DNA from: Maribacter polysiphoniae
Lineage (GTDB): Bacteria > Bacteroidota > Bacteroidia > Flavobacteriales > Flavobacteriaceae
DNA length: 64,000 bases
Assembly: GCF_003148665.1 (NCBI RefSeq)
Contig: NZ_QGGQ01000007.1
Span: 174,537 to 238,536 of the forward strand
Direction of reading: 5' to 3'
The position numbers and the translations under genes are program-made. A model generated the notes under the pieces. The model was not told the DNA's origin, did not search any database, and saw only the letters and a program-made list of their open reading frames with translations. The number at the start of each line of letters is the position of its first letter. Positions within the stretch are counted from its first letter, which is position 1. This document shows positions 9,757 to 18,263 of the stretch, in pieces.

Positions 9757-10764
9757 ATGGGTACGTATTCAAATACGAGGAGATCTTTTATTGGAAAATT
9801 GGGCAAAGGTGTTGCATTGTCTACAATAACACTATCGGGGCCGTCTAGTTTCGCAACCAATTTAATTGCCAAAAGAACAGGTACAACAAAACCAATAAGA
9901 ATTGGGGTCATTGGGGCGGAAAATTCACATACCAAGGGTTTTGGTAAACTCTTTAATATTGATAAAAAATTTCCTGGTGTTGAAATAAAATATGTTTGGG
10001 GGGAAACCGAGGAATTTGCAAAGGAAGCTATGAAACATGGGGGGATTCCCAATATGGTAAGAGACCCAAAAGAAATGATGGGTAAAATTGACGGGCTTAT
10101 TGTAGACCACCGCGACGGAAAATATCATTTGGCAGCAGCTATTTCCTTTGTGAAAGCCGGTGTCCCGACTTTTGTGGACAAACCATTTTCCACTAATCTT
10201 CAAGAAGCCAAACAATTTTTGGCCATGGCTCGTGAAGTGGGTACACCTGTTACTTCGTATAGTTCTATTGCACAAAGTTATGAGACCGATAATATCAAAA
10301 GTAAAGTGGATAAAATTGGTGAAATAAATCAAATAGTCCGTATTGGGCCCTATGATATCAATTCAATATATGGAGGGGCTTTTTTTTATGGAGCACATAT
10401 GATACAACCGTTAACGAATATTTTTGGAGAAGATGTAGCAAAGGTAAGGGTGACTAAAAATGGTAAAGGTAAAAACGGAGCTCATTTGGTTTTCGGGAAT
10501 GGCATGTTGGCTTCTTTGATTTTTTCTACAAAAAAATATGAGTGGCGAACCTTTGTTGAAACGGATCAAGGGCTAACGGAAATGATTCCTGATGTTTTAA
10601 CCAAGGATGTGTCCAAAGCGGATAAGGATATGGTAGACATGTTCAAAACAGGTAAGGAACCAAGATCACATCAAAGTATTTTGAACGGTATTGCAATACT
10701 TGCAGCCCTTCAGAAATCTACCGATAGTAACCAATGGGAAGAGGTTGAAAAAATAACAATTTAG
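9757..10764 (+). CDS. Gfo/Idh/MocA family oxidoreductase with Tat signal
   Basis: The N terminus carries a twin-arginine motif (RRSFIGK, Arg 8-9) followed by a weakly hydrophobic stretch, so the protein is probably exported folded with its cofactor. The Rossmann domain begins PIRIGVIGAE near residue 48, with a loop that departs from the usual GxGxxG. A DKP motif (FVDKPFS) stands where Gfo/Idh/MocA enzymes have the catalytic EKP lysine. At 335 residues it is near family length. It is followed after 9 nt by the DUF1080 lipoprotein gene. In Bacteroidota such pairs have been tied to 3-keto-glycoside chemistry: NAD(P)-dependent oxidation at C3 followed by elimination of the aglycone. That role here is inferred from context. 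Confidence 0.8.
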   Translation: MGTYSNTRRSFIGKLGKGVALSTITLSGPSSFATNLIAKRTGTTKPIRIGVIGAENSHTKGFGKLFNIDKKFPGVEIKYVWGETEEFAKEAMKHGGIPNMVRDPKEMMGKIDGLIVDHRDGKYHLAAAISFVKAGVPTFVDKPFSTNLQEAKQFLAMAREVGTPVTSYSSIAQSYETDNIKSKVDKIGEINQIVRIGPYDINSIYGGAFFYGAHMIQPLTNIFGEDVAKVRVTKNGKGKNGAHLVFGNGMLASLIFSTKKYEWRTFVETDQGLTEMIPDVLTKDVSKADKDMVDMFKTGKEPRSHQSILNGIAILAALQKSTDSNQWEEVEKITI

Positions 10765-10773
10765 AAAGATAAT

Positions 10774-11559
10774 ATGAGAAAGTTTATTGGTTCCATTATG
10801 CTGGCCAGCTTATTTATAGTAAGCTGCAAACAAGAAAAAAAACAAAGTACTCCCGAGAAGGAGGAAATAGGTGATCAAAACAACAAGGATAAAGAATCTG
10901 ATTGGCAACTATTGTTTGATGGAAAGACATTTGATGGTTGGCGTGGATTGGGCATGGATAAGGTGCCTGACAAACATTGGACTATTGAGGATGGTACCAT
11001 TAGGAAATTGAACAATGGCTTGGTTCCTTCCTTACCGGATGGACAGCCCATAGAAGGTGGGGATTTGATGACCATTGCAACCTTCGATAATTACGAACTT
11101 TATTTTGAATGGAAAATATCCAAGGCCGGTAATAGCGGAATAAAGTATAATGTGTCCGAAGCCATGTCCCAAAAGTATGATTCCCCCCATGGTGCCATTG
11201 GTTTTGAATATCAATTATTGGATGATAAGGACGAATCATATGAAGGATTGAAGGCTTCACAATTTACGGGTTCACTTTATGATATGATTGTAGCAGAGAA
11301 TGTCGTATTGAAGCCAGTAGGGCAATTTAATTCAAGCAGGATAATCGTAAATGGCAACCATGTTGAGCATTGGTTGAATGGAAAAAGGGTAGTCGAATAT
11401 GATTTTGAATCCGCCCAATTGGATTCATTGTACCAAATTAGTAAGTATAAGGACTTTCCGGATTTCATTAAAAAGCGAAAAGGACATATTGTCTTGCAAA
11501 ACCATGATGACGATGCGTGGTTCAGGAATATAAGGATTAGGGTACTGGAGAGTAATTAA
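10774..11559 (+). CDS. DUF1080 (3-keto-disaccharide hydrolase-like) lipoprotein
   Basis: The signal peptide ends in a lipobox-like IVSC (Cys about 18), so the mature protein is probably membrane-anchored in the periplasm. After a charged linker rich in Lys and Glu, the DUF1080 concanavalin A-like domain starts with DWQLLFDGKTFDGWRG near residue 43 and ends with a WFRNIRIRVL strand, the typical family C terminus. Members are annotated as 3-keto-disaccharide hydrolases/lyases that cleave glycosides after C3 oxidation. It lies between an exported Gfo/Idh/MocA oxidoreductase and nagA, so it may release an N-acetylhexosamine derivative. Family assignment is firm; substrate is inferred. Confidence 0.85.
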   Translation: MRKFIGSIMLASLFIVSCKQEKKQSTPEKEEIGDQNNKDKESDWQLLFDGKTFDGWRGLGMDKVPDKHWTIEDGTIRKLNNGLVPSLPDGQPIEGGDLMTIATFDNYELYFEWKISKAGNSGIKYNVSEAMSQKYDSPHGAIGFEYQLLDDKDESYEGLKASQFTGSLYDMIVAENVVLKPVGQFNSSRIIVNGNHVEHWLNGKRVVEYDFESAQLDSLYQISKYKDFPDFIKKRKGHIVLQNHDDDAWFRNIRIRVLESN

Positions 11560-11581
11560 GAATAAAACTAAAATTACCACG

Positions 11582-12799
11582 ATGAAGATTACTTCAATTA
11601 TATTATTTATCATTTTTGTTTTTACAGGCATTGGTAAAATAGAAACTACCAAATCAATGAAGGTAGAAGGTATTTCATATGTCGACAACAAGCCCGTTAC
11701 CCTTACGATAGAAGGGGATAGGATTTCAACGATTACGCAATCCTCGAAAAAGAACACTAAAACCAAAATATATATAGCACCTGGTTTGATAGATGTTCAG
11801 ATCAATGGTTATATGGGTGTTGATTTTTCTGGACCGGGGTTGACCGTAGAGGCTATCAGGAAGGCTACAAAAGCCTTATGGAAAGTCGGGGTCACCAGTT
11901 ACTTCCCTACGATCATCACAAGTGATATCAATAGGATCAAGGAAAATTTTGCGGTATTGGCAGCAGCAAGAAAAGATCCAGAGATCGGCCCATCCATTCC
12001 TGGCTTTCACTTGGAGGGACCCTATATCTCACCTGTAGCGGGATTTAGGGGTGCCCATCTGGAAAAGTATATAAAAAATCCAGATTGGGAAGAATTCCAG
12101 GAAATACAAAAAGCAGCTGAAAATGGGATAGTGTTACTTACAATGGCCCCAGAACTGGAAGGGGCTATTCCATTTATAAAAAAATGTACCGAAAGTGGGG
12201 TAGTGGTCTCTTTGGGCCATCATAATGGGTCTGCCATTCAAGTTAAGAATGCTGTTGATGCGGGAGCAAAAATGGCGACACACTTAGGGAATGGATGTGC
12301 GAACGAGATAAATCGTCACCATAATCCGCTTTGGCCTCAATTGTCGGATGATCGTATTACAACAAGTATTATTACAGATGGTTTTCATTTGACAAGGGAG
12401 GAAGTACGAAGTTTTTATAAGGTAAAGGGGCCCAATAAGACAATTTTGGTGTCCGACGCTTTGGATTTGGCAGGATTGCCACCTGGGGAATACATTCGGG
12501 GGGAACGTAAATTATTGCTTACACCGAACGTAGTAAAGCTTCCAAAGGAAAATGTGCTCGCCGGAGCGGCATCTCCTATAAGTAAGTGTTTGGGGGTTAT
12601 GATGGAATATACACAATGTAGTCTTCCGGAAGCCATCCAAATGGCAAGTACGAATCCGGCCGAAATGTTTTCAATGGAAACGTTAGGTAAATTGGAAAAG
12701 GGTAAAAGGGCTGATTTGATATTATTTACCATGGATAAAAATGAAATGGTTATTCAAAAAACATACGTATCCGGCAAATTGGTCTATTCCAAGAATTAA
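11582..12799 (+). CDS. nagA: N-acetylglucosamine-6-phosphate deacetylase-like protein with signal-like N terminus
   Basis: The amidohydrolase fold of NagA is clear: IAPGLIDVQINGY near residue 62, the metal-ligand motif GFHLEGPYIS near 141, SLGHH near 211, THLGNG near 233 and the catalytic-Asp segment VSDALDLAGLPPGEY near 289. NagA converts GlcNAc-6-phosphate to glucosamine-6-phosphate and normally acts in the cytoplasm. Residues 3-19 (ITSIILFIIFVFTGIGK) are strongly hydrophobic and look like a signal peptide or anchor, which is unusual. An alternative start at Met26 (11657) would remove it. The gene sits 22 nt after the DUF1080 gene and upstream of an Nramp-fold transporter and nagB, consistent with amino-sugar catabolism. 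Confidence 0.8.
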   Translation: MKITSIILFIIFVFTGIGKIETTKSMKVEGISYVDNKPVTLTIEGDRISTITQSSKKNTKTKIYIAPGLIDVQINGYMGVDFSGPGLTVEAIRKATKALWKVGVTSYFPTIITSDINRIKENFAVLAAARKDPEIGPSIPGFHLEGPYISPVAGFRGAHLEKYIKNPDWEEFQEIQKAAENGIVLLTMAPELEGAIPFIKKCTESGVVVSLGHHNGSAIQVKNAVDAGAKMATHLGNGCANEINRHHNPLWPQLSDDRITTSIITDGFHLTREEVRSFYKVKGPNKTILVSDALDLAGLPPGEYIRGERKLLLTPNVVKLPKENVLAGAASPISKCLGVMMEYTQCSLPEAIQMASTNPAEMFSMETLGKLEKGKRADLILFTMDKNEMVIQKTYVSGKLVYSKN

Positions 12800-12839
12800 T
12801 TTTTAGGGTCAAAAAGTATTTAATAATAACATAGAGTTC

Positions 12840-14084
12840 ATGGCAAGCAATAAGATAATCAAGAAAATATTTTTGGCGTTAAGTGTTGTTGGCCCGGGTC
12901 TATTCCTAATTGGTTACAATATTGGAACTGGGAGTGTTACAACTATGGCCAAAACAGGGGCTGAACATGGTATGGGTTTATTTTGGGCACTCGTACTTTC
13001 TTGTATTTTCACCTATATACTCATGGTTGCTTATGGAAAAGTGACCTTAGTCTCGGGTAATACCGCCCTTTTTAATTTTAAAAAAGAATTTCGTTGGGGC
13101 TGGTTACTTTCCCTCTATATAATTATCGCCCTTATAATTGGGGAATTACTTGCCCTTATTGGGGTAATGGGAATCGTTGCCGATCTCGTTCAAGAAGGGA
13201 TTAAGTTAGCCTTTAATGGGTTCGAGTTACAGACTTTTTGGATCATCCTCTTTTTTACCTCGATACTCTATTTATTTCTGTGGTTCGGTAGGTATCAGAT
13301 GTTTGAAAAAATACTGACGGTTCTTGTGATCCTGATGGGGCTGTCATTTCTCCTTGTATTTATAATGGTCAAACCGAGCATGGGGGCTTTATTGGAAGGT
13401 ATGATTCCTTCCGTACCCAATACCCCGGGTGCTTATATGTTGATAGCCGCTATAGCGGGGACAACGTGTTCAGCAGCTGTTTTTATTATGAGGAGTACTG
13501 TGGTAGCAGAGAAAGGTTGGGGGGTAAAGGATATAAAAAAAGAAAAAAGGGATGCCTTTGTTTCCGCTTCCATGATGCTTTTTCTCAGTGGGGTGATTAT
13601 GGCTGTTGGAGCAGGAACCCTTCATGTTATGGGCCTGAAACTTGACAATACGGTAGATATGATACAGTTGTTCGAGCCCATTGGAGGAAAATTTTCGGCT
13701 TTTCTTTTAATAATAGGGATTACGGGTGCTGGATTATCCACAGTATTCCCCATAGTTCTGATAGCTCCATGGCTGATTGCCGATTACACCGGAAAACCTC
13801 GGAATATACATTCCAAGCAATCAAGGGTACTTATCGTAGTAGCATTGCTGTTTACTTTTGGAACTGTTTTTATGGAAGAAAAGCCACCGATTTTAATGGT
13901 TTTTTCACAAGCTTTTCAGGCTTTCATTCTTCCAGCCGTAGCGATTCCGATTTATATTTTGATGAATAGGGAATCCGTGATGCATGAGTATAAGGCAGGA
14001 GTGAAAATGAATATCGGGATTCTCGCGGTAATACTGTTTTCTTTAATAACATCATGGTTCGCAATGATGGAATTTATTTACTAA
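12840..14084 (+). CDS. Nramp (SLC11)-fold transporter lacking canonical metal-binding motifs
   Basis: The 414-residue protein is highly hydrophobic, with about 11 membrane helices, and opens with GPGLFLIGYN, the usual start of Nramp helix 1. In metal-transporting Nramps helix 1 then carries DPGN; here the equivalent stretch is NIGTGS (residues about 25-30). Helix 6 normally has MPH or MxxH; here the corresponding region reads SAAVFIMRST near residue 215. The ligands for Mn/Fe are therefore absent. The gene sits between nagA and nagB (9 nt before nagB), which points to an amino sugar or related organic substrate rather than a metal, but that is inference. The fold assignment is strong and the substrate is unknown. 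Confidence 0.75.
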   Translation: MASNKIIKKIFLALSVVGPGLFLIGYNIGTGSVTTMAKTGAEHGMGLFWALVLSCIFTYILMVAYGKVTLVSGNTALFNFKKEFRWGWLLSLYIIIALIIGELLALIGVMGIVADLVQEGIKLAFNGFELQTFWIILFFTSILYLFLWFGRYQMFEKILTVLVILMGLSFLLVFIMVKPSMGALLEGMIPSVPNTPGAYMLIAAIAGTTCSAAVFIMRSTVVAEKGWGVKDIKKEKRDAFVSASMMLFLSGVIMAVGAGTLHVMGLKLDNTVDMIQLFEPIGGKFSAFLLIIGITGAGLSTVFPIVLIAPWLIADYTGKPRNIHSKQSRVLIVVALLFTFGTVFMEEKPPILMVFSQAFQAFILPAVAIPIYILMNRESVMHEYKAGVKMNIGILAVILFSLITSWFAMMEFIY

Positions 14085-14093
14085 AATAGAAAT

Positions 14094-14867
14094 ATGAATA
14101 CATCTTTTAAAGTTCAACAATTGAACATAGACATTTACCAACGACCCGAGGAAATGGGTCAGGCTGCAGCTGATTTTGTTGAAAATAAAATCAATGAAGC
14201 TATCATCAAAAAAGGTGTTGCCAGGGTTATTCTGGCAACGGGATCTTCACAGTTCACTTTTCTAAAGGCATTGAGGCAGGCAAAGATTGACTGGAAGAAA
14301 GTAGTAGTATTCCATTTGGATGAATATTACGGTATATCCGATACACATCCAGCAAGTTTTCGCAAATACCTAAAGGAGAGGATTTTGGATTTGGTTAAAC
14401 CCTTAGAGACTTATCTTATAAATGGGGATGCCGAGGATATAGAGGACGAAATGGCCAAGTATGCCGCTAGATTAAGTGAGCATGAAATTGATGTAGCGTG
14501 TATTGGAATAGGGGAGAACGGCCATATAGCATTCAATGACCCTCCCGTTGCGGATTTCAACGATACAAAATTAGTGAAGTTGGTTGAATTGGACGCGCAA
14601 TGTAGAAATCAACAATTAGGGGAAGGATGGTTCCCGACTATCGATGATGTTCCGAAAAAGGCTTTAACATTGACTATACCGGCTATTATGAATAGTAAGG
14701 CAATTAGCTGTGTGGTACCCGACGAAAGAAAGGCGGAAGCGGTCTATAACGCCTTAAATGGAGACATAACGACTGATTGCCCCGCTAGTGTGTTACGAAG
14801 ACATAACGATATAAGAATGTTTTTGGATGTGGAATCGGCCTCTCGATTACAAAAATCAATGGGCTAA
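14094..14867 (+). CDS. nagB: Glucosamine-6-phosphate deaminase
   Basis: NagB converts glucosamine-6-phosphate to fructose-6-phosphate and ammonia. The sequence shows the phosphate loop LATGSSQF near residue 43, the HLDEYYG motif near 73 and GIGENGHIAFNDPP near 138 with the ring-opening His. The residue two before that His is Asn, as in Firmicutes enzymes; E. coli has Asp there. Length (257 aa) matches the family and no signal peptide is seen, so it is cytoplasmic. It follows the Nramp-fold transporter by 9 nt and completes a nagA-transporter-nagB set feeding glycolysis. Confidence 0.9.
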   Translation: MNTSFKVQQLNIDIYQRPEEMGQAAADFVENKINEAIIKKGVARVILATGSSQFTFLKALRQAKIDWKKVVVFHLDEYYGISDTHPASFRKYLKERILDLVKPLETYLINGDAEDIEDEMAKYAARLSEHEIDVACIGIGENGHIAFNDPPVADFNDTKLVKLVELDAQCRNQQLGEGWFPTIDDVPKKALTLTIPAIMNSKAISCVVPDERKAEAVYNALNGDITTDCPASVLRRHNDIRMFLDVESASRLQKSMG

Positions 14868-15022
14868 CCCATTATAGCGAGGCACTGATTGGTTTGTAAG
14901 CCTGACATAGGAAATATAATTGTGGAAGCCTTTTGTTACTCACAGGGTATTGATTTGTAAAGGAAACAGGAGGACGAACGACGTGGTAAAATGATATAAA
15001 ACAAGTATAATACAAACAAAAT

Positions 15023-16369
15023 ATGGAAAACAAAAGAAGGGATTTTATAAAAAAGGCGGCTTTAGGAGCATCATCCCTATCTATTGGGGGGGTGTTGCCA
15101 GGGTTCAGTGCTAAAAGTTATGGTAATATAATAGGATCTAATGAACGCCTTAAAGTAGCCTGTATGGGTGTGAATAGCAGGGGGTATTCCGTGGGGTCCA
15201 ATTTTGCCTTACAGTCAAACTGCGACGTTGTCTATTCTTGTGATGTAGATAAGAGGGCCTCTGCAAAGTTCATCACTGGCATCGATAAAATACAAAACAG
15301 GAAACCCAAACATGTAATGGATTTTAGGGAGGCCTTGGATGATAAGAATGTTGATATCTTGGTGGTAACTGCTCCAGACCATTGGCATGCACCTGCGGCT
15401 ATAATGGCATGTAAGGCCGGTAAACATGTTTATTTAGAGAAACCGGCAAGTCATAACCCAAAAGAAGGGGAACTAGCGGTAGCTGCATCCATTAAATATG
15501 ATCGAGTGGTACAAATGGGTAACCAGCGACGCTCCTGGCCAAATGTTGTAAAGGGTATTAAAGATTTGAAAGAAGGTATTATCGGCCGACCTTATTTTGC
15601 CAAAACATGGTATACGAATAATCGTCCTACTATTGGGAAGGGAAAAGTAACAGAGGTACCGGACTGGTTGGATTATGAATTATGGCAAGGCCCTGCACCG
15701 CGCGAGGCGTTCAGGGATAATTTAATTCATTACAATTGGCATTGGTTCTGGAATTGGGGAACGGGTGAGGCACTGAATAATGGAACCCACTTTGTGGATT
15801 TGGCCAGATGGGGTCTCGGGGTGGAGTTTCCTACTAAGGTAAGTTCCAATGGAGGTCGGTATCGTTATGATGACGATTGGGAAACTCCTGATACACAGAT
15901 TATAAACCTTGAGTTTGATAACAATAGCCTGATGACATGGGAGGGACGAAGTTGTAACGGTCGTTCGGTCGAAGGAAGTAGTGTGGGTGTTATGTTCTAT
16001 GGGGAAAATGGTTCTTTGGTTATAGAATCGGGAAATTCTTACAAGGTTTATGATTTAAACAATAAATTAATCAAGGCGGAAGACGGCATTGAAGAAATTA
16101 ATGCCAATAACCTTTCGGATCCCTCTCAGTTTCTGGATATTTTACATATTCAAAACTTTTTTGATGCCATCCGGAAAGGAACGCCGTTAAATTCCGATAT
16201 TGATGGAGGGCATAAAAGTACTTTGCTCGTTCAATTGGGTAATATAGCATTGCGCTCTGGACAAAATTTGAAGATTGATTCTAAGAATGGTCATATACTG
16301 GACAATAAGGAAGCAATGAAATATTGGAGCAGGGAATATGCGCCAGGATGGGAACAGTTATTATATTAA
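15023..16369 (+). CDS. Tat-exported Gfo/Idh/MocA family oxidoreductase
   Basis: A twin-arginine signal (KRRDFIKKAALG, Arg 5-6) opens the protein. The NAD(P)-binding domain starts near LKVACMGVNSRG (residue 44), the catalytic lysine motif is YLEKPASH near 140, and NNGTHFVDLARWGLG near 252 is typical of the long secreted Gfo/Idh/MocA subgroup of Bacteroidota and Planctomycetota. At 448 residues it is longer than the first oxidoreductase (9757-10764) and clearly a different subgroup. A 155-bp gap separates it from nagB, so it may have its own promoter or share the operon. It probably oxidises or isomerises a sugar in the periplasm; the substrate is not predictable from sequence. Confidence 0.82.
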   Translation: MENKRRDFIKKAALGASSLSIGGVLPGFSAKSYGNIIGSNERLKVACMGVNSRGYSVGSNFALQSNCDVVYSCDVDKRASAKFITGIDKIQNRKPKHVMDFREALDDKNVDILVVTAPDHWHAPAAIMACKAGKHVYLEKPASHNPKEGELAVAASIKYDRVVQMGNQRRSWPNVVKGIKDLKEGIIGRPYFAKTWYTNNRPTIGKGKVTEVPDWLDYELWQGPAPREAFRDNLIHYNWHWFWNWGTGEALNNGTHFVDLARWGLGVEFPTKVSSNGGRYRYDDDWETPDTQIINLEFDNNSLMTWEGRSCNGRSVEGSSVGVMFYGENGSLVIESGNSYKVYDLNNKLIKAEDGIEEINANNLSDPSQFLDILHIQNFFDAIRKGTPLNSDIDGGHKSTLLVQLGNIALRSGQNLKIDSKNGHILDNKEAMKYWSREYAPGWEQLLY

Positions 16370-16638
16370 AATCATTAAGTTTATGTGGGTTGGTGACTTT
16401 ACTTCATTGATTGTAGCAAAGTTTGGCAATTAAACTTTTGACTGGGGGTATTTAATTTAAGGATGCTTTCATAGTAAGCCATTATGCTAAAGGGTAGCAG
16501 TAAATCTTAGTATTTTAATTCCCAGGCCTTACTGATTGTGGATAGTATTTGCTGCGTTGGTTTTTTTGCGAAGTTGTTGACCTTGGATGGCAACTTTGTT
16601 TTATTCCGATCAGCCAAAGGAAAGATTAAATCGAATTT
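16370..16638. other. Non-coding stretch downstream of the oxidoreductase
   Basis: No convincing gene. A minus-strand open frame of 67 codons (16507-16710) overlaps it, but that frame runs through the terminator palindrome and over the OmpW-like gene's 3' end, so I treat it as chance or a relic. Confidence 0.4.
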
Positions 16639-16680
16639 AAAATCAGTTCTATAAAACGGCCGTTTTATAGAACTGATTTT
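16639..16680 (-). terminator. Perfect 42-bp palindromic terminator after the outer-membrane barrel gene
   Basis: Two 21-nt arms (AAAATCAGTTCTATAAAACGG and its exact complement) meet at a central GGCC. The hairpin starts 8 nt past the stop codon of the minus-strand gene ending at 16688 and is flanked by A and T runs, so it can terminate in both directions. Confidence 0.75.
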
Positions 16681-16687
16681 TATGATT

Positions 16688-17293
16688 TTAGAACCTAAAG
16701 CCGAAACCAAACTTTAAAAGACCTAAATTTTGATCTTTATTTAATTGGGAATTATCTCGACGAACATTCAATCGGATATAATCATACTGGGCTTGAATGT
16801 AAAACCTTTTACCAATATCATAAGAAAGTCCTAAATTCAAATTAATCCCCCCATCTGATTCCGTTACGGACAAGATTGCTTCTTCAGGTGTCTCTGTAAA
16901 ATTGCCAAGGGTACCATCAAACTTGGATCGCACTATGGTATATCCTAAACCAATACTAGGTCGAAGCTTGTCCATGCCAGGTATATTGAATTCCGCGAAT
17001 ACCTTCGGCTGTATAAAAGTATTTGTTTCATCAAAGTCTGACCCATTTCCGTCATAAGACTGAATGTTGTCATGAAAAATCCCAGCATTAATTCCTGCTC
17101 CGAAAGTCACAAAATCGAGATTTACAAATCGATACTTTAACCCTAAATCGATAATACCAGGGGTATCGTTGCCAAGTTCATCACCAATAGAAATAGGGTA
17201 ATTGGCCTCAGCGCTCCATTTGTAATTCAAGTCTTGTGCTATTGAATTGATTGAAAAGAATAATACGGGGAATAGGAGTAATTTGTACTTCAT
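16688..17293 (-). CDS. Outer-membrane beta-barrel protein (porin-family type)
   Basis: The 201-residue protein has a signal peptide (about residues 1-19, SIA|QD) and then alternating amphipathic strands, ending in GLLKFGFGFRF with a C-terminal Phe, the typical signature for BAM-mediated insertion. Size suggests an 8-stranded barrel of the Bacteroidota outer-membrane beta-barrel (OmpX/porin-family) type. No catalytic residues are evident. It is a single gene transcribed toward a strong palindromic terminator, and its promoter should lie in the region past 17294. Function is probably structural or small-solute related; nothing ties it to the adjacent sugar loci. Confidence 0.75.
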   Translation of the reverse strand: MKYKLLLFPVLFFSINSIAQDLNYKWSAEANYPISIGDELGNDTPGIIDLGLKYRFVNLDFVTFGAGINAGIFHDNIQSYDGNGSDFDETNTFIQPKVFAEFNIPGMDKLRPSIGLGYTIVRSKFDGTLGNFTETPEEAILSVTESDGGINLNLGLSYDIGKRFYIQAQYDYIRLNVRRDNSQLNKDQNLGLLKFGFGFRF

Positions 17294-17694
17294 TTTGACT
17301 TTTTTTATGGTTAATTAAAGTTTAAATGTAGGATAAATCCTTATTTTCAACTCATAAGAACTAGTTAAGAATGGTACAAAGTTCCGTTAAAAACCATCAA
17401 AAAAAACAAGCAAAACCATTTGCCTTATGAAACGGGAAAGATACAGTGCACTATCCTTTTCAGTAGTCCAATTCATTTCCATTGAAGGGTTTTGCATGAT
17501 TTCGGTCTTCAAGAAACTGACAACCATGTCCCTTGGAACTAGTGAAAACATTTTAAACACTAATCCCTGTAACACATTGATGGGAAATAATATTTAGATA
17601 GATAGACGTCGGTTGGGTGAAGATTTTTGGCAGACACCGAAATGTGACTATTGGCATTGATATCAAATGGATTCATTTGAGCATAAAAAATAAA
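17294..17694. other. Intergenic region left of the first 98-bp repeat, with possible coding relic
   Basis: No intact gene. A minus-strand frame around 17387-17575 translates to a plausible but unrecognised 62-residue peptide; it may be a relic. The region must hold the promoter of the outer-membrane barrel gene. Confidence 0.3.
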
Positions 17695-17726
17695 AAACCT
17701 GTAAATCAAAGACTTACAGGTTTCTT
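17695..17726 (+). terminator. Hairpin immediately left of the first 98-bp repeat
   Basis: AAACCTGTAA pairs perfectly with TTACAGGTTT across a 9-nt loop and is followed by a T-rich stretch. A different hairpin stands in the equivalent place before the second 98-bp repeat. Confidence 0.6.
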
Positions 17727-17748
17727 TGTAGTGATTATACATCACCTA

Positions 17749-17846
17749 GCGGAGAAAGAGGAACTATCCAAAAGTTTGTAACTATCAGGAATACAAACAC
17801 TTATGTTGTTCGGTGAAGGGTTTACGCACCGATTTACGCACCGAAT
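17749..17846 (+). repeat. 98-bp direct repeat, copy 1 (putative attachment site, left edge of the PUL)
   Basis: All 98 bases are identical to 46031-46128 in the same orientation. The repeat opens with GCGGAGAAAGAGG, which reads like the complement of a tRNA 3' end, and closes with two tandem copies of TTTACGCACCGA (17821-17832, 17833-17844). Weaker similarity continues for about 45 bp beyond. A short core with tandem arm-type motifs is how tyrosine-recombinase attachment sites are built, but no integrase gene is present between the copies. The intervening 28 kb is almost exactly the sugar-utilisation locus. Confidence 0.8.
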
Positions 17847-18263
17847 TGATAATTGTTTGATATACAATGTTTTAATAGGTTTGTTTTTTTAATTGGAGAA
17901 GGGTTAATCAAACACATTTTAAAAAAAGAGTTTCTCAATTTGCCCTTTGACCTAATAATTTATTCCCAAGCAGTTTTAAGAGGGATGTATTCATTAATCT
18001 TATTGTTGTGCACAATATTCAGTCCCTTGTTAAGGGAAATTACTTTAAGTAATTTTTTTCGAAATACATTTTCATTTGTGTTTTATTAAAAACAGCTTAA
18101 AGATTGTACCTATAACATTAAGCTAATATTGCGATTAGCAATATATTACCTTTAAAACTAGCGTAATAATCATATATTGTAAATATATTACTATATTAGA
18201 GTTATTAATTGTATTATTTGTTAATCCCAAAGTTTTAAAATTGTTGATAATACTTATAATAAA
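17847..18263. other. Very AT-rich upstream region of the AraC regulator
   Basis: No believable gene; the 78-codon frame at 17853-18089 has no family features. The segment 18100-18250 is rich in short ATATT/AATAT repeats and should contain the regulator's promoter. Confidence 0.4.

Noticed and set aside
16507..16710. 67-codon minus-strand frame
   Set aside because: It reads through the perfect terminator palindrome and overlaps the end of the outer-membrane barrel gene.
17749..17761. tRNA-like GCGGAGAAAGAGG at the start of the 98-bp repeats
   Set aside because: It resembles a tRNA 3' end on the minus strand, but the next bases do not form a T-loop (no GATTCGAA-like sequence) and no cloverleaf can be drawn, so it is not a tRNA gene.
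17853..18089. 78-codon open frame upstream of the AraC gene
   Set aside because: Very AT-rich, many Phe/Leu/Ile by composition alone, no ribosome-binding context or recognisable domain.
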